64,000 nucleotides of DNA from an uncultured Flavobacterium sp. (GTDB taxonomy: Bacteria > Bacteroidota > Bacteroidia > Flavobacteriales > Flavobacteriaceae), in assembly GCF_946478785.1 (NCBI RefSeq), contig NZ_CAMLDD010000006.1:1-64000 (forward strand). Reading direction: 5' to 3'. The position numbers and the translations under genes are program-made. The notes beneath the pieces are model-generated. The model was not told where the DNA came from. It was given only the letters and a program-made list of their open reading frames with translations, and made no database searches. Positions within the stretch are counted from its first letter, which is position 1, and every line of letters begins with the position of its first letter. Below are positions 26,926 through 34,831 of the stretch, piece by piece.

Positions 26926-27792
26926 CTACTTTTTAGCCGATAAATAAACTCCAATCAAAATAACAAATGCGCCAAAAAACTGAATTGGTGTCAGCATTTC
27001 GTTGTCTAATAATCCCCAGAAAAAGGCCACTATAGGAATTATATAGGTTACTGATGTGGCGAACACAGGTGAAGACATCTGAATTAGTTTAAAAAACAAG
27101 ACATTCGCAATCCCGGTACCTAACACCCCCAAAATCATTACAAATAAAAGAGAATGCTGTGTTGCAGCAATATTAGTTTTTTGCGTAAAATCGGTTGTGC
27201 TTAAAATGATTAAAGCCGGCAAAAGCAATACCGCAAAATTTCCTGTTGTAATGCTTAATGAATTTAAATCAGATAAATACTTTTTGATCAGATTTACATT
27301 AATAGCATAACAAAGCGATGCGATGACGACCAAAATAAGGTAATAATAGTTTTGTCCCGAATTTCCAGAAGCACCATTCAATACCAATAACAAACAGCCA
27401 ATAAGACCAATAAAAACTCCAATGACCTGTCGTTTTTGAAACTGAATTCCAAAAAAGATTATTCCTAAAACCAGAGTATTTAAGGGCGTGAGAGAATTTA
27501 AAATAGCCACTATTGAACTATCAACTTCAGTTTCGGCAATAGCAAAAAAGAAAGCAGGAATAAAAGTTCCAAAAACGGATGTCAAAGCAACAAATTTCCA
27601 TTGACGAAGAGAGATTTTCTTTAAACTTGAAAATCCAATAATAAGTAAAAACAAAGCAGCAAAAATAATTCGGAGTGAACCCACCTGAATAGCCGTCAAT
27701 CCAACAAGTCCTCTCTTGATTAAAATAAAAGAGCTTCCCCAAATTAGCGAAAGCAGGAATAAATAAAACCACTTTAATTGTTTTGCATCCAT
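26926..27792 (-). CDS. EamA/DMT-family inner-membrane transporter
   Basis: 288 residues with about ten hydrophobic helices arranged as two five-helix EamA halves. Family marks include the first helix LLSLIWGSSFILIKRGL and the closing helix PIQFFGAFVILIGVYLSAKK. Members export amino acids, metabolites or drugs; the substrate cannot be told from sequence. It diverges from the HMA lipoprotein gene. Confidence 0.87.
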   Translation of the reverse strand: MDAKQLKWFYLFLLSLIWGSSFILIKRGLVGLTAIQVGSLRIIFAALFLLIIGFSSLKKISLRQWKFVALTSVFGTFIPAFFFAIAETEVDSSIVAILNSLTPLNTLVLGIIFFGIQFQKRQVIGVFIGLIGCLLLVLNGASGNSGQNYYYLILVVIASLCYAINVNLIKKYLSDLNSLSITTGNFAVLLLPALIILSTTDFTQKTNIAATQHSLLFVMILGVLGTGIANVLFFKLIQMSSPVFATSVTYIIPIVAFFWGLLDNEMLTPIQFFGAFVILIGVYLSAKK

Positions 27793-27850
27793 AAATCGAA
27801 TTTTGATACAAATTTGTAATAATTTTATGAACTGACCTTCTGTTTTTTAT

Positions 27851-27858
27851 TAATTTTG
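27851..27858 (+). promoter_or_regulatory. Candidate -7 element for the HMA lipoprotein gene
   Basis: TAATTTTG fits TAnnTTTG, 37 bases before the ATG at 27895. No TTG at the standard -33 distance. Confidence 0.4.
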
Positions 27859-27894
27859 CAAGAAGCACATATTGATAAATAAAAAATCACAAAG

Positions 27895-28272
27895 ATGAAA
27901 TTCACAAAAATAATAGCCACATTAGCACTTGCAGGTTTAGTATTGGTAAGCTGCAAAAAAGAAGAAGATAAAAATCTGGCTAACATAAAAAACGAAAAAA
28001 CAGCTGTAAAAGAGCACAAAGCAATCGCTCCTGAAAATGTTCAGACTGCAAGTTTTAATATCGAAGGCATGACTTGTGCGGTTGGATGCGCCAAAACAAT
28101 TGAGGAGGAATTATCTGATTTAGATGGTGTAGAAAAAGCAACTGTTGATTTTGATAAAAAATTGGCTACTGTTACATTTGACAAAACGGTTCAAAATCCT
28201 GAATCTTTAACGAAAGTTGTTCAGTCAGCCGGGGACGGAAAGACTTATAAAGTTTCGAATATAAAATCGTAA
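27895..28272 (+). CDS. Heavy-metal-associated (HMA) domain lipoprotein
   Basis: 125 residues: a lipoprotein signal ending at C20 (LVLVSCKK), a charged linker, and a ferredoxin-like HMA domain from about residue 50. The metal-binding loop is GMTCAVGCAK with C61 and C65. This spacing (CxxxC instead of CxxC) is frequent in Bacteroidota HMA lipoproteins. Probably a periplasmic copper or other soft-metal chaperone or scavenger. It sits alone; no P-type ATPase is nearby. Confidence 0.85.
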   Translation: MKFTKIIATLALAGLVLVSCKKEEDKNLANIKNEKTAVKEHKAIAPENVQTASFNIEGMTCAVGCAKTIEEELSDLDGVEKATVDFDKKLATVTFDKTVQNPESLTKVVQSAGDGKTYKVSNIKS

Positions 28273-28325
28273 TAAAGTGATCTTATAATCCTAAAAAAAA
28301 ACATACCGAAAATAAAATACATTTC

Positions 28326-28365
28326 GACAGTAGTAAATTATTTGGTTTACTACTGTCTTTTTTTT
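28326..28365 (+). terminator. Terminator after the HMA lipoprotein gene
   Basis: GACAGTAGTAAA and TTTACTACTGTC pair perfectly (12 bp) and are followed by T8. Confidence 0.88.
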
Positions 28366-28407
28366 AAACATGTTTCAAAAAGTCACCTCAATCTACTAAC
28401 ATACAAA

Positions 28408-28866
28408 ATGGAACTTAAATTTAGTCATATAGACATTTTAGTTAAAGACCTCGAATCAGCCTGCAGCTATTATGCAAAAATACTTGGTGCTGAAATCTCA
28501 AAAAAATTCACTTGGGAAAGAGGAGAACTTAATGTCACATATGCTATTGTTAAGATTGGCCAGGAGCGGTTTATGCTTGTTGAGCCTTTTTCCGGAAATT
28601 TAAAAAATCTTTTAGACACCAAAGGCGAAGGAACTATTTACCGCCATTGCTATTCTACTACTGACATTGAAACAGCTTTTGATGAATTAGTAGCATCAGG
28701 TGTTCAACCAGAGGACGAAAATGGAAATGCTTTATCACGAGAAACCCTTAACTCACCAAGTGGAGTCAGAATTATTTGGCTTCCAAAACGATTTGGAGAA
28801 TTCTCAATTGAAATACTTGAAGCAGCAGGACTGGAGCAATTTATGAACGAAGCATTTTCATCTTAA
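28408..28866 (+). CDS. VOC (glyoxalase/bleomycin-resistance fold) protein
   Basis: 152 residues from the ATG at 28408 (MELKFSHIDILVKDLESACS); an upstream reading through the terminator T-run is rejected. The vicinal-oxygen-chelate fold shows in the paired beta-alpha-beta modules: HIDILV with YYAKILGAEI, and YRHCYSTTDIETAFDELVAS with GVRIIWLPKRFGEFSIEILE. H7, the mid-chain H and the terminal E are the likely metal ligands, resembling methylmalonyl-CoA-epimerase or lactoylglutathione-lyase relatives. The substrate is unknown. Confidence 0.8.
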   Translation: MELKFSHIDILVKDLESACSYYAKILGAEISKKFTWERGELNVTYAIVKIGQERFMLVEPFSGNLKNLLDTKGEGTIYRHCYSTTDIETAFDELVASGVQPEDENGNALSRETLNSPSGVRIIWLPKRFGEFSIEILEAAGLEQFMNEAFSS

Positions 28867-28882
28867 ATTAATATTCCATCTT

Positions 28883-28915
28883 AAAAAACAAGAGGCTTTA
28901 ATTGAACTTCTTGTT
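28883..28915 (-). terminator. Likely terminator after gldD
   Basis: AACAAGAGG (28887-28895) pairs with CTTCTTGTT (28907-28915) with one G-U pair; on the minus strand it runs into U6 (plus-strand A-run 28883-28888). Confidence 0.6.
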
Positions 28916-28919
28916 CGTT

Positions 28920-29480
28920 TTATTTCCATTTTAAAGTTTCCATCAATCGCTGCATATCATTTTTGATATAACTTGCTGCCGGCATAACCGAATCAAAATT
29001 AGGTTTGGTATAAAAATAGACTGATCCTGTAATAAAATGCCTGGTACTGTCAGTCGCATAAAATTGCGAGTTTGTAGCAGCATTTCCGTTCACCTGATAA
29101 AACATTCCATAAACCTTTTTTTCAGGGTTTAAATAGGGCTGTTCCAATATATCATCTGCCTTGATAACATGCTCATAAGTCAATTTTTGGGCATCTCTCA
29201 AAAGTTCATCTATATTATTATTTACAGGCTTGTAAGTCAGATAAATAGTAGCTTTCATCTTGGGATATGTAATGGCAAAACCACACTCTTTTTCTCCTTT
29301 TATTACTGCAGTTTCGTTCATTTCGAAAGAAAAGGGACATGGATTTTGAAAATTCACATATTTAGCTTCCGGATAATCCAGACGCAAAAAACCAGCAGGC
29401 TTGGGAAGTACTTCATCCTTACAACTGCAGAGAATTAATAGCAGAGAAACTGTAGCCAGGAAAATTATTTTTTTCAACAT
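28920..29480 (-). CDS. gldD: Gliding motility lipoprotein GldD
   Basis: 186 residues with a lipoprotein signal (MLKKIIFLATVSLLLILCSC, lipid Cys 18 or 20). The diagnostic mature start is GFLRLDYPEAKY. GldD is essential for F. johnsoniae gliding and for type IX secretion or assembly, but its biochemical role is unknown. It begins 2 bases after gldE and follows mutY-ssb-gldE, the order known from F. johnsoniae. Confidence 0.93.
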   Translation of the reverse strand: MLKKIIFLATVSLLLILCSCKDEVLPKPAGFLRLDYPEAKYVNFQNPCPFSFEMNETAVIKGEKECGFAITYPKMKATIYLTYKPVNNNIDELLRDAQKLTYEHVIKADDILEQPYLNPEKKVYGMFYQVNGNAATNSQFYATDSTRHFITGSVYFYTKPNFDSVMPAASYIKNDMQRLMETLKWK

Positions 29481-29482
29481 CG

Positions 29483-30775
29483 TTATTCAATTGTTACTTT
29501 TATTTGTTTAACCCGTTTTTTATCAACTGCTTCTATGGTAAAAACACAGTTTTCAAACGTTATTTTTTGATCTTTTTTAGGGAAATTACCGAGAATTTCA
29601 AGAATAAAACCCGCCAAAGTTTCTGCTTCTCCTTTATGGGATTCGAAAACATCTTCATCGACATCTATAATCCTATAGAAATCTTTCATATTTATTTTCC
29701 CTTCAAAAAGATAATTTTTGTCGTCAATTTGAGAAAAATTCAGATATTCATCATCAAATTCGTCACTTATATCCCCTACGATTTCTTCAATTACATCTTC
29801 TAATGAAACCAAACCTGATGTTCCTCCATACTCATCGACTACAATAGCCAGATGACTTTTCAAAGTCTGAAAATCTTTAAGGAGATTATCCAGCTTTTTA
29901 TTCTCAGGAACAAAAAAAGCTTTTCTGATTAATGAGGTCCAGTCAAACTCCTCTTTATCAATATGTGGCAATAAATCTTTAACAAATAAAACACCTTCAA
30001 TCTGGTCAATGTTATCACGATAAACAGGAATTCTTGAAAATCCTTTCTCTATGATTTTTGGATAAATCGCTTTAAAAGATTCTGATATTTCTAAACCAAA
30101 GATATCAATCCTGGGACTCATTACCTGTCTGGTATCTGTATTCCCAAAAGAAACAATGCCTTCTAATATTTTTTGTTCTTCACTTGATGTTCCCTCAGAA
30201 TCTGTAAGTTCTAATGCCTGTGAAAGCTGATCAACCGAAAAATTGGTTTTTTGCTTCCCTAATTTATTATACAAATATAAAGTAACTGCACGCATTGGCA
30301 AACTTACCGGAGAAAGTAATTTATTCAAAAAAGCAATTGGATAGGCTACCCGTTTGGCAAATTTTATATTATTTCGGCTGGCATACACTTTAGGAAGAAC
30401 CTCTCCAAAAAGTAAAATCAAAAAAGTAACAACAATTACTTCTAAAATAAATTTTAATGAAGCAGAATTAATGTTCTCAAAAATATTTCTGCCGATAAAT
30501 GAAAAGAGGATCACTACACCAATATTTAAAAAATTATTGGCTACCAATAATGTCGCTAAGAGTTTTTTGGGTTTATCCAAAAGATTTGAAATTATTTTTC
30601 CTTTCGGATTATTCTCTTGCAGCGTATCATCAATATCCTTTTGAGACAAGGAAAAAAAGGCTACTTCAGCACCTGAAACAATCGCTGATAAAAAAATTAA
30701 AATAAATATTCCAACAAAACCAATAATTAAATTAGTGTCTGTTGCTGCAAAAAATAAACTGGGCTCCGGGTCCAA
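29483..30775 (-). CDS. gldE: GldE, CNNM/CorC-type membrane protein
   Basis: 430 residues: a DUF21/CNNM transmembrane domain (about 10-190; four helices including FVGIFILIFLSAIVSGAEVA), two CBS domains (MSPRIDIFGLEISESFKAIY and IAIVVDEYGGTSGLVSLEDV), and a C-terminal CorC-HlyC domain (about 345-430). Relatives are Mg2+/Co2+ transport or efflux factors. In F. johnsoniae gldE is adjacent to gldD and supports gliding, perhaps by aiding GldD function. The ssb start lies 23 bases upstream of its start. Confidence 0.93.
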   Translation of the reverse strand: MDPEPSLFFAATDTNLIIGFVGIFILIFLSAIVSGAEVAFFSLSQKDIDDTLQENNPKGKIISNLLDKPKKLLATLLVANNFLNIGVVILFSFIGRNIFENINSASLKFILEVIVVTFLILLFGEVLPKVYASRNNIKFAKRVAYPIAFLNKLLSPVSLPMRAVTLYLYNKLGKQKTNFSVDQLSQALELTDSEGTSSEEQKILEGIVSFGNTDTRQVMSPRIDIFGLEISESFKAIYPKIIEKGFSRIPVYRDNIDQIEGVLFVKDLLPHIDKEEFDWTSLIRKAFFVPENKKLDNLLKDFQTLKSHLAIVVDEYGGTSGLVSLEDVIEEIVGDISDEFDDEYLNFSQIDDKNYLFEGKINMKDFYRIIDVDEDVFESHKGEAETLAGFILEILGNFPKKDQKITFENCVFTIEAVDKKRVKQIKVTIE

Positions 30776-30798
30776 ATTAAAAAAAATTAGTTAAACAA

Positions 30799-31236
30799 TC
30801 AAAAAGGCAAATCGTTGATAGGTAAGCCCTCATTAGGATTTCCAAAGTTAGTGTTTTTTGGTGATTCTGAAGCCTGATGCTGTTTGTTATCTGTTTCCTT
30901 TTTTGTTGTCAGAAAAGTAAACTCGGTTACCTGGATCTCGGTAGTATATTTTGTAGTTCCGTCTTCAGCCTGCCATTGTCTGGATTTTATACGGCCTTCA
31001 ACATATATTTTGTCCCCTTTGGACAAATATTTTTCACAGATTTCAGCGGCTTTATTGCGCACCACCAAATTATGCCACTCTGTAGAGGTAATTTTTTCGT
31101 TTGTAGTTTTATTGATATACACTTCGTTTGTTGCCAACTGAAAACGGCCGATGCAATTACCTCCGTCAAAATAATGCATTTTAACATCGTCGCCCAAATG
31201 GCCTATCAACATCACTTTGTTTAATGTTCCGTTCAT
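30799..31236 (-). CDS. ssb: Single-stranded DNA-binding protein
   Basis: 145 residues. An OB fold starts MNGTLNKVMLIGHLGDDVKM and contains TEWHNLVVRNKAAEICEKYL and GDKIYVEGRIKSRQW. A short disordered linker leads to the acidic/hydrophobic tip INDLPF that recruits replication and repair partners. It lies between mutY and gldE on the same strand (gaps 34 and 23 bases). Confidence 0.95.
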   Translation of the reverse strand: MNGTLNKVMLIGHLGDDVKMHYFDGGNCIGRFQLATNEVYINKTTNEKITSTEWHNLVVRNKAAEICEKYLSKGDKIYVEGRIKSRQWQAEDGTTKYTTEIQVTEFTFLTTKKETDNKQHQASESPKNTNFGNPNEGLPINDLPF

Positions 31237-31270
31237 GATATAACATTTGTTGTATCAAAGATACTTTTTT

Positions 31271-32317
31271 TTAACGACTTACTTCTTCCTTTTCAATAAA
31301 ATTATAAATAACAATTGGGAAAGGAAATGCTTTTAATTCATTATAATTCAATCCATTATGAATCAATTCGTTAATTTTTACTTTCCAAAACTGAATGTGC
31401 AAATGCTGATGGGAAAGTTTATGGATTACTGTTGCATGTGAACATTCCTCCACACCTTTAATAGTATAAGAAGAAAAGATGCCATGCTGAATTGTTTTCG
31501 AAATAAAATCAAAATCGACAATTTCATCTGTTTCAACTAAAGGGAATTCATATAGATTATGCCAAATACCTTTTGAAGTACGTTTTTGAATTAAAGTATT
31601 CCCTAAAACATCTTCTAAAATCAGGTAATTAAAAAACCGATTGGTGACTTTTAATTTTTTAGACTTTACAGGCAACACATCAACTTTCTTTTTTTTCAGA
31701 GCCAGACAGCTTTCATTAAATACACAAACAGCACAATTTGGATTTTTGGGCACACATTGCAAAGCACCAAATTCCATTATTGCCTGATTGAAAATTGCAG
31801 GATCGTCTTTTGGCATCAATTCCAAAGCAAGGGCAGTAAATTCTTTTTTAGTCGCAGGCAAAGCTATATCAGATTCGATATCAAAATAACGGGAAAGAAC
31901 CCTGAAGACATTTCCATCAACAACAGGAACAGCCTCATTATAAGAAAAAGAAGCAATTGCGGCGGCTGTATACTCGCCAACTCCTTTTAATTTTAATAAA
32001 TCATTATAAGTAGCCGGAAACACTCCATTTAAATCATTAGCAATGTATTGAGCTGTTTTATGTAAATTCCGGGCTCTGGAATAATATCCTAATCCCTGCC
32101 AAAGTTTTAAAACTTTCTCTTCATCGGCATTTGCTAAATCAAACACAGTAGGAAATTCCTCAGTAAAAGAAAAAAAATAGGGCATTCCCTGCGCTACTCT
32201 TGTCTGTTGCAGCATAATTTCTGAAAGCCAAATATGATAGGGATTGATAGTATTTCGCCACGGCAAATCGCGTTTGTTTTGTAAATACCAATTTATCAAC
32301 AGGTTATGAAATCTCAT
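31271..32317 (-). CDS. mutY: A/G-specific adenine DNA glycosylase
   Basis: Base-excision glycosylase removing adenine opposite 8-oxoguanine. 348 residues from the ATG at 32317 (MRFHNLLINWYLQNKRDLPW); an upstream TTG is ignored. Visible are the catalytic E33 region (SEIMLQQTRV), the helix-hairpin-helix LKLKGVGEYTAAAI, the catalytic D134 in VVDGNVFRV, the 4Fe-4S loop CVPKNPNCAVCVFNESC (Cx6CxxCx5C) and a C-terminal NUDIX-like 8-oxoG recognition domain. First gene of mutY-ssb-gldE-gldD; it diverges from the HU gene. Confidence 0.95.
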   Translation of the reverse strand: MRFHNLLINWYLQNKRDLPWRNTINPYHIWLSEIMLQQTRVAQGMPYFFSFTEEFPTVFDLANADEEKVLKLWQGLGYYSRARNLHKTAQYIANDLNGVFPATYNDLLKLKGVGEYTAAAIASFSYNEAVPVVDGNVFRVLSRYFDIESDIALPATKKEFTALALELMPKDDPAIFNQAIMEFGALQCVPKNPNCAVCVFNESCLALKKKKVDVLPVKSKKLKVTNRFFNYLILEDVLGNTLIQKRTSKGIWHNLYEFPLVETDEIVDFDFISKTIQHGIFSSYTIKGVEECSHATVIHKLSHQHLHIQFWKVKINELIHNGLNYNELKAFPFPIVIYNFIEKEEVSR

Positions 32318-32376
32318 TGTAAAATACTTAGAATGCAAAAGTAAATGTTTATGTAATTAAAATTTAACGAATTAGC

Positions 32377-32408
32377 TTGATTAATTATTTTTTTAATTCC
32401 TATATTTG
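32377..32408 (+). promoter_or_regulatory. HU gene promoter, Bacteroidota type
   Basis: TTG (32377-32379), a 21-base spacer and TATATTTG (32401-32408) match the Bacteroidota consensus. The ATG lies 50 bases downstream. Confidence 0.7.
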
Positions 32409-32457
32409 CAAACTCAAAAAAATAGTACATCATTTATAAAATAAAAACAGGAAGAAA

Positions 32458-32748
32458 ATGACGAAAGCAGATATCGTAGCAAAGATTTCAGAAAAACTAG
32501 GTCTTGAAAAAGGAGACGTTCAAGCAACAGTAGAAACTTTTATGGAAGAAGTTAAAACTTCTTTAGAAACTGGTGACAATGTTTACCTAAGAGGTTTCGG
32601 AAGTTTCATCGTAAAAACAAGAGCTGAAAAAACAGGAAGAAACATTTCTAAAAATACCACAATCAAAATTCCTGCACACAATATTCCTGCTTTTAAACCT
32701 GCAAAAGTTTTTGTAGAAGGGGTTAAAACAAATAACGAAGCAAAATAA
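32458..32748 (+). CDS. hup: HU-family DNA-binding protein
   Basis: 96 residues, a typical dimeric nucleoid protein: MTKADIVAKISEKLGLEKGD at the start, the GFGSF turn, and the DNA-intercalating arm RNISKNTTIKIPAHNIPAFK with its conserved proline. The purine-rich AGGAAGAAA before the ATG is one of the few SD-like sequences in the window. It diverges from mutY and is followed 31 bases later by a tiny basic-protein gene. Confidence 0.95.
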   Translation: MTKADIVAKISEKLGLEKGDVQATVETFMEEVKTSLETGDNVYLRGFGSFIVKTRAEKTGRNISKNTTIKIPAHNIPAFKPAKVFVEGVKTNNEAK

Positions 32749-32779
32749 TACTATTAATTAATCATAAAATCGATACGAT

Positions 32780-32872
32780 ATGCCAAGTGGTAAAAAAAGA
32801 AAGAGACATAAGGTAGCTACTCACAAAAGAAAGAAAAGAGCGAGAGCTAACCGTCACAAAAAGAAAAAGTAG
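32780..32872 (+). CDS. 30-residue AURKAIP1/COX24-like basic protein
   Basis: A very short but convincing gene: MPSGKKRKRHKVATHKRKKR then ARANRHKKKK and TAG. More than half the residues are Lys, Arg or His. This matches the small Bacteroidota proteins annotated as AURKAIP1/COX24-domain, related to the mitochondrial small-subunit ribosomal protein mS38. A ribosome-associated role is therefore plausible but inferred. It lies between HU and rng, and its stop codon sits inside the stem of a terminator, so nothing else can follow on this transcript. Confidence 0.85.
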   Translation: MPSGKKRKRHKVATHKRKKRARANRHKKKK

Positions 32873-32889
32873 TTTTAAACTACTTTTTT
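32866..32889 (+). terminator. Terminator overlapping the small gene's stop codon
   Basis: AAAGTAGTTT (32866-32875) pairs perfectly with AAACTACTTT (32877-32886), followed by more T. The TAG stop is part of the left arm. Confidence 0.85.
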
Positions 32890-32912
32890 CTTTTTAAACG
32901 TTCATTGAAATT

Positions 32913-32994
32913 GAAAAAAGATAAAAGAGTAAAGAAAATAGAATATAGATGTAAAATCTATGCTCTTTGTTCTATTCTCTATTAATCTTCTTTT
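32913..32994. repeat. Imperfect inverted repeat of AGAATAGA-type units
   Basis: The A/G-rich left arm (32913-32950, containing AAAATAGAATATAGAT) is mirrored by a T/C-rich right arm (32955-32994, containing ATCTATGCTCTTTGTTCTAT). The two halves form a long imperfect hairpin between the small basic-protein gene and rng. No ORF is supported here. Confidence 0.6.
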
Positions 32995-33043
32995 CCCCGG
33001 GTTCAATACCTGTTAAAAATATTGTTTAATCCATCCTTGTAGA

Positions 33044-33109
33044 AGTTGATGGTTGATTTTTTGGTTGATGGTTTTACCAACAACTGACAACAAACAACTA
33101 ACAACCAAT
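33044..33109. repeat. GTTGATGG/CAAC inverted-repeat tract before rng
   Basis: Runs of GTTGATGGTTGATT and GGTTGATGG are followed by their complement type (CCAACAACTGACAACAAACA, then ACTAACAACC). It belongs to the same repeat family as the tracts at 61814 and 62266. It ends 21 bases before the rng start, inside the probable leader. Confidence 0.7.
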
Positions 33110-33129
33110 TCACGGATAAAAATTTACAA

Positions 33130-34674
33130 ATGAATAAAGAATTAATTATTCGATCAAGTTCAGATTTCGTAGATTTTGCCTTATTAAAAGATGGAAAACT
33201 AATTGAATTACACAAGGAAGAAGAGAAAAGCAACTTTCAGGTTGGTGATATTTTTATTGCCAAAATCAGAAAACCAGTTGCCGGACTTAATGCTGCTTTT
33301 GTAAATGTAGGCTTCGAAAAAGATGCTTTTTTACATTATCACGACTTAGGACCAAACTTAGCTTCCCAACTGAAATTCATAAAACTTGTAAGCGCAGGTA
33401 AATTAAAAGATTTCTCCCTAAAGACCTTTCAGTTTGAAAAAGAGATTGACAAAGATGGCATCATTACTGATATTTTAAGTGCCAATCAATCTGTCTTAGT
33501 ACAAGTTGTAAAAGAACCTATATCTACCAAAGGCCCAAGAATAAGCGCTGAGCTTTCATTGGCAGGAAGATTTATTGTTCTCGTCCCGTTTTCTGACCGT
33601 GTTTCTATTTCACAAAAAATAGAAGACAAAAAGGAAAAGGATCGTCTAAAAAAACTTGTATTATCGATCAAACCTAAAGGATTTGGTGTTATTGTTCGCA
33701 CAGTAGCCGAAGGCAAAAATACAGCCGAATTAGAAAAAGATTTGCAGAACCTGCTTGGCAGATGGACTGCAATGTGTAAAAAATTACCAACTGCTCATCA
33801 TCCATCCAAGGTATTAGGAGAACTCAATAGAGCTTCTTCGATATTAAGAGATGTTTTTAACGATACCTTTAGTGGTATTCAGATAGATGATGAAGAGTTG
33901 TACCATCAAACGAAGGATTATCTGCAAGAGATTGCACCTTCAAAACAATCAATTGTGAAGTTTTATCAATCAAACGACACTCCGATTTTTGAGAAATACA
34001 ATATAGAGAGACAAATCAAAACTTCATTTGGAAGAACGGTTTCGATGAGCAAAGGCGCTTATCTTATCATAGAACACACTGAAGCTCTTCACGTTATAGA
34101 CGTAAACAGCGGAAACCGTTCTAATAAAGCGACCAATCAGGAAGATACCGCCATGGAAGTGAATATGATTGCTGCCGCTGAAATTGCCCGACAACTTCGT
34201 CTGCGTGATATGGGCGGAATAATCGTAATTGATTTTATCGATATGTCTAATCCTGAAAACAGGAAAGTTTTGTTCGACTTCTTGCGAGAAGAAATGAGCG
34301 ACGATAAAGCAAAACATAAAATCTTACCGCCTAGTAAATTTGGTTTAGTCCAGATTACAAGACAGCGCGTAAGACCAGAAGTTAATATTAAAACCAGAGA
34401 AGAAGATCCAAACAATGAAAATGGCGAAATTGAAGCGCCAATTTTAATCATTGATAAAATCGCACTGGATTTAGACCGACTTTTAAAAACCCACAAAAAT
34501 GTTGTACTTAATGTACATCCGTTTGTGGCTGCATACCTCAGTAAAGGTTTTCCATCCTTACGTTCAAAATGGTTTTTTGAGCATAAGAAATGGGTGAAAA
34601 TCATACCTCGTGACGCTTACACGTACTTAGAATATCATTTCTACGATAAAAAAGGAAATGTTATTTCAGAATAA
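33130..34674 (+). CDS. rng: Ribonuclease G (Rne/Rng family)
   Basis: Endoribonuclease of 514 residues acting in rRNA maturation and mRNA decay. An S1 domain is near the start (VGDIFIAKIRKPVAGLNAAF then VNVGFEKDAFLHYHD). The catalytic DNase I-like region carries the metal-binding aspartates in HVIDVNSG and GGIIVIDFIDMSN. No large RNase E-type C-terminal scaffold is present, and the length is that of RNase G. HU, the small basic protein and rng form a divergent neighbour set to mutY-gld, as in F. johnsoniae (himA/cafA in older papers). Confidence 0.94.
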   Translation: MNKELIIRSSSDFVDFALLKDGKLIELHKEEEKSNFQVGDIFIAKIRKPVAGLNAAFVNVGFEKDAFLHYHDLGPNLASQLKFIKLVSAGKLKDFSLKTFQFEKEIDKDGIITDILSANQSVLVQVVKEPISTKGPRISAELSLAGRFIVLVPFSDRVSISQKIEDKKEKDRLKKLVLSIKPKGFGVIVRTVAEGKNTAELEKDLQNLLGRWTAMCKKLPTAHHPSKVLGELNRASSILRDVFNDTFSGIQIDDEELYHQTKDYLQEIAPSKQSIVKFYQSNDTPIFEKYNIERQIKTSFGRTVSMSKGAYLIIEHTEALHVIDVNSGNRSNKATNQEDTAMEVNMIAAAEIARQLRLRDMGGIIVIDFIDMSNPENRKVLFDFLREEMSDDKAKHKILPPSKFGLVQITRQRVRPEVNIKTREEDPNNENGEIEAPILIIDKIALDLDRLLKTHKNVVLNVHPFVAAYLSKGFPSLRSKWFFEHKKWVKIIPRDAYTYLEYHFYDKKGNVISE

Positions 34675-34678
34675 AAAC

Positions 34679-34712
34679 AAAACCGCCTCTCGAAAGACTG
34701 GCGGTTTTTTTT
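34679..34712 (+). terminator. Terminator after rng
   Basis: AAAACCGCC (34679-34687) pairs with GGCGGTTTT (34700-34708), with a T-run following. Confidence 0.88.
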
Positions 34713-34730
34713 ATGGCTTTTTTTTATTAG

Positions 34731-34813
34731 GAGCAATTTCCAGCTATCCGTTTCAATCTTTTATTTTTTAAAGAAAAAAACAAAAGGATTTCCACTTCTA
34801 TCTGGGCTAGGCT
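34731..34813 (+). repeat. Dispersed ~80-nt repeat, copy A
   Basis: Shares with copies at 53798 and 60671 (minus) the flanks TTCCAGCTATCCG and ATCTTTT on the left, and AAAAGGAT, CCACTTCTATC and TGGGCTAGG on the right. The middle is a hairpin, here TTTTTT/AAAAAA around AAAG (34764-34779). It lies between the rng terminator and the convergent pbpC stop. Confidence 0.75.
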
Positions 34814-34831
34814 CTCATTTTCATAAGAATG

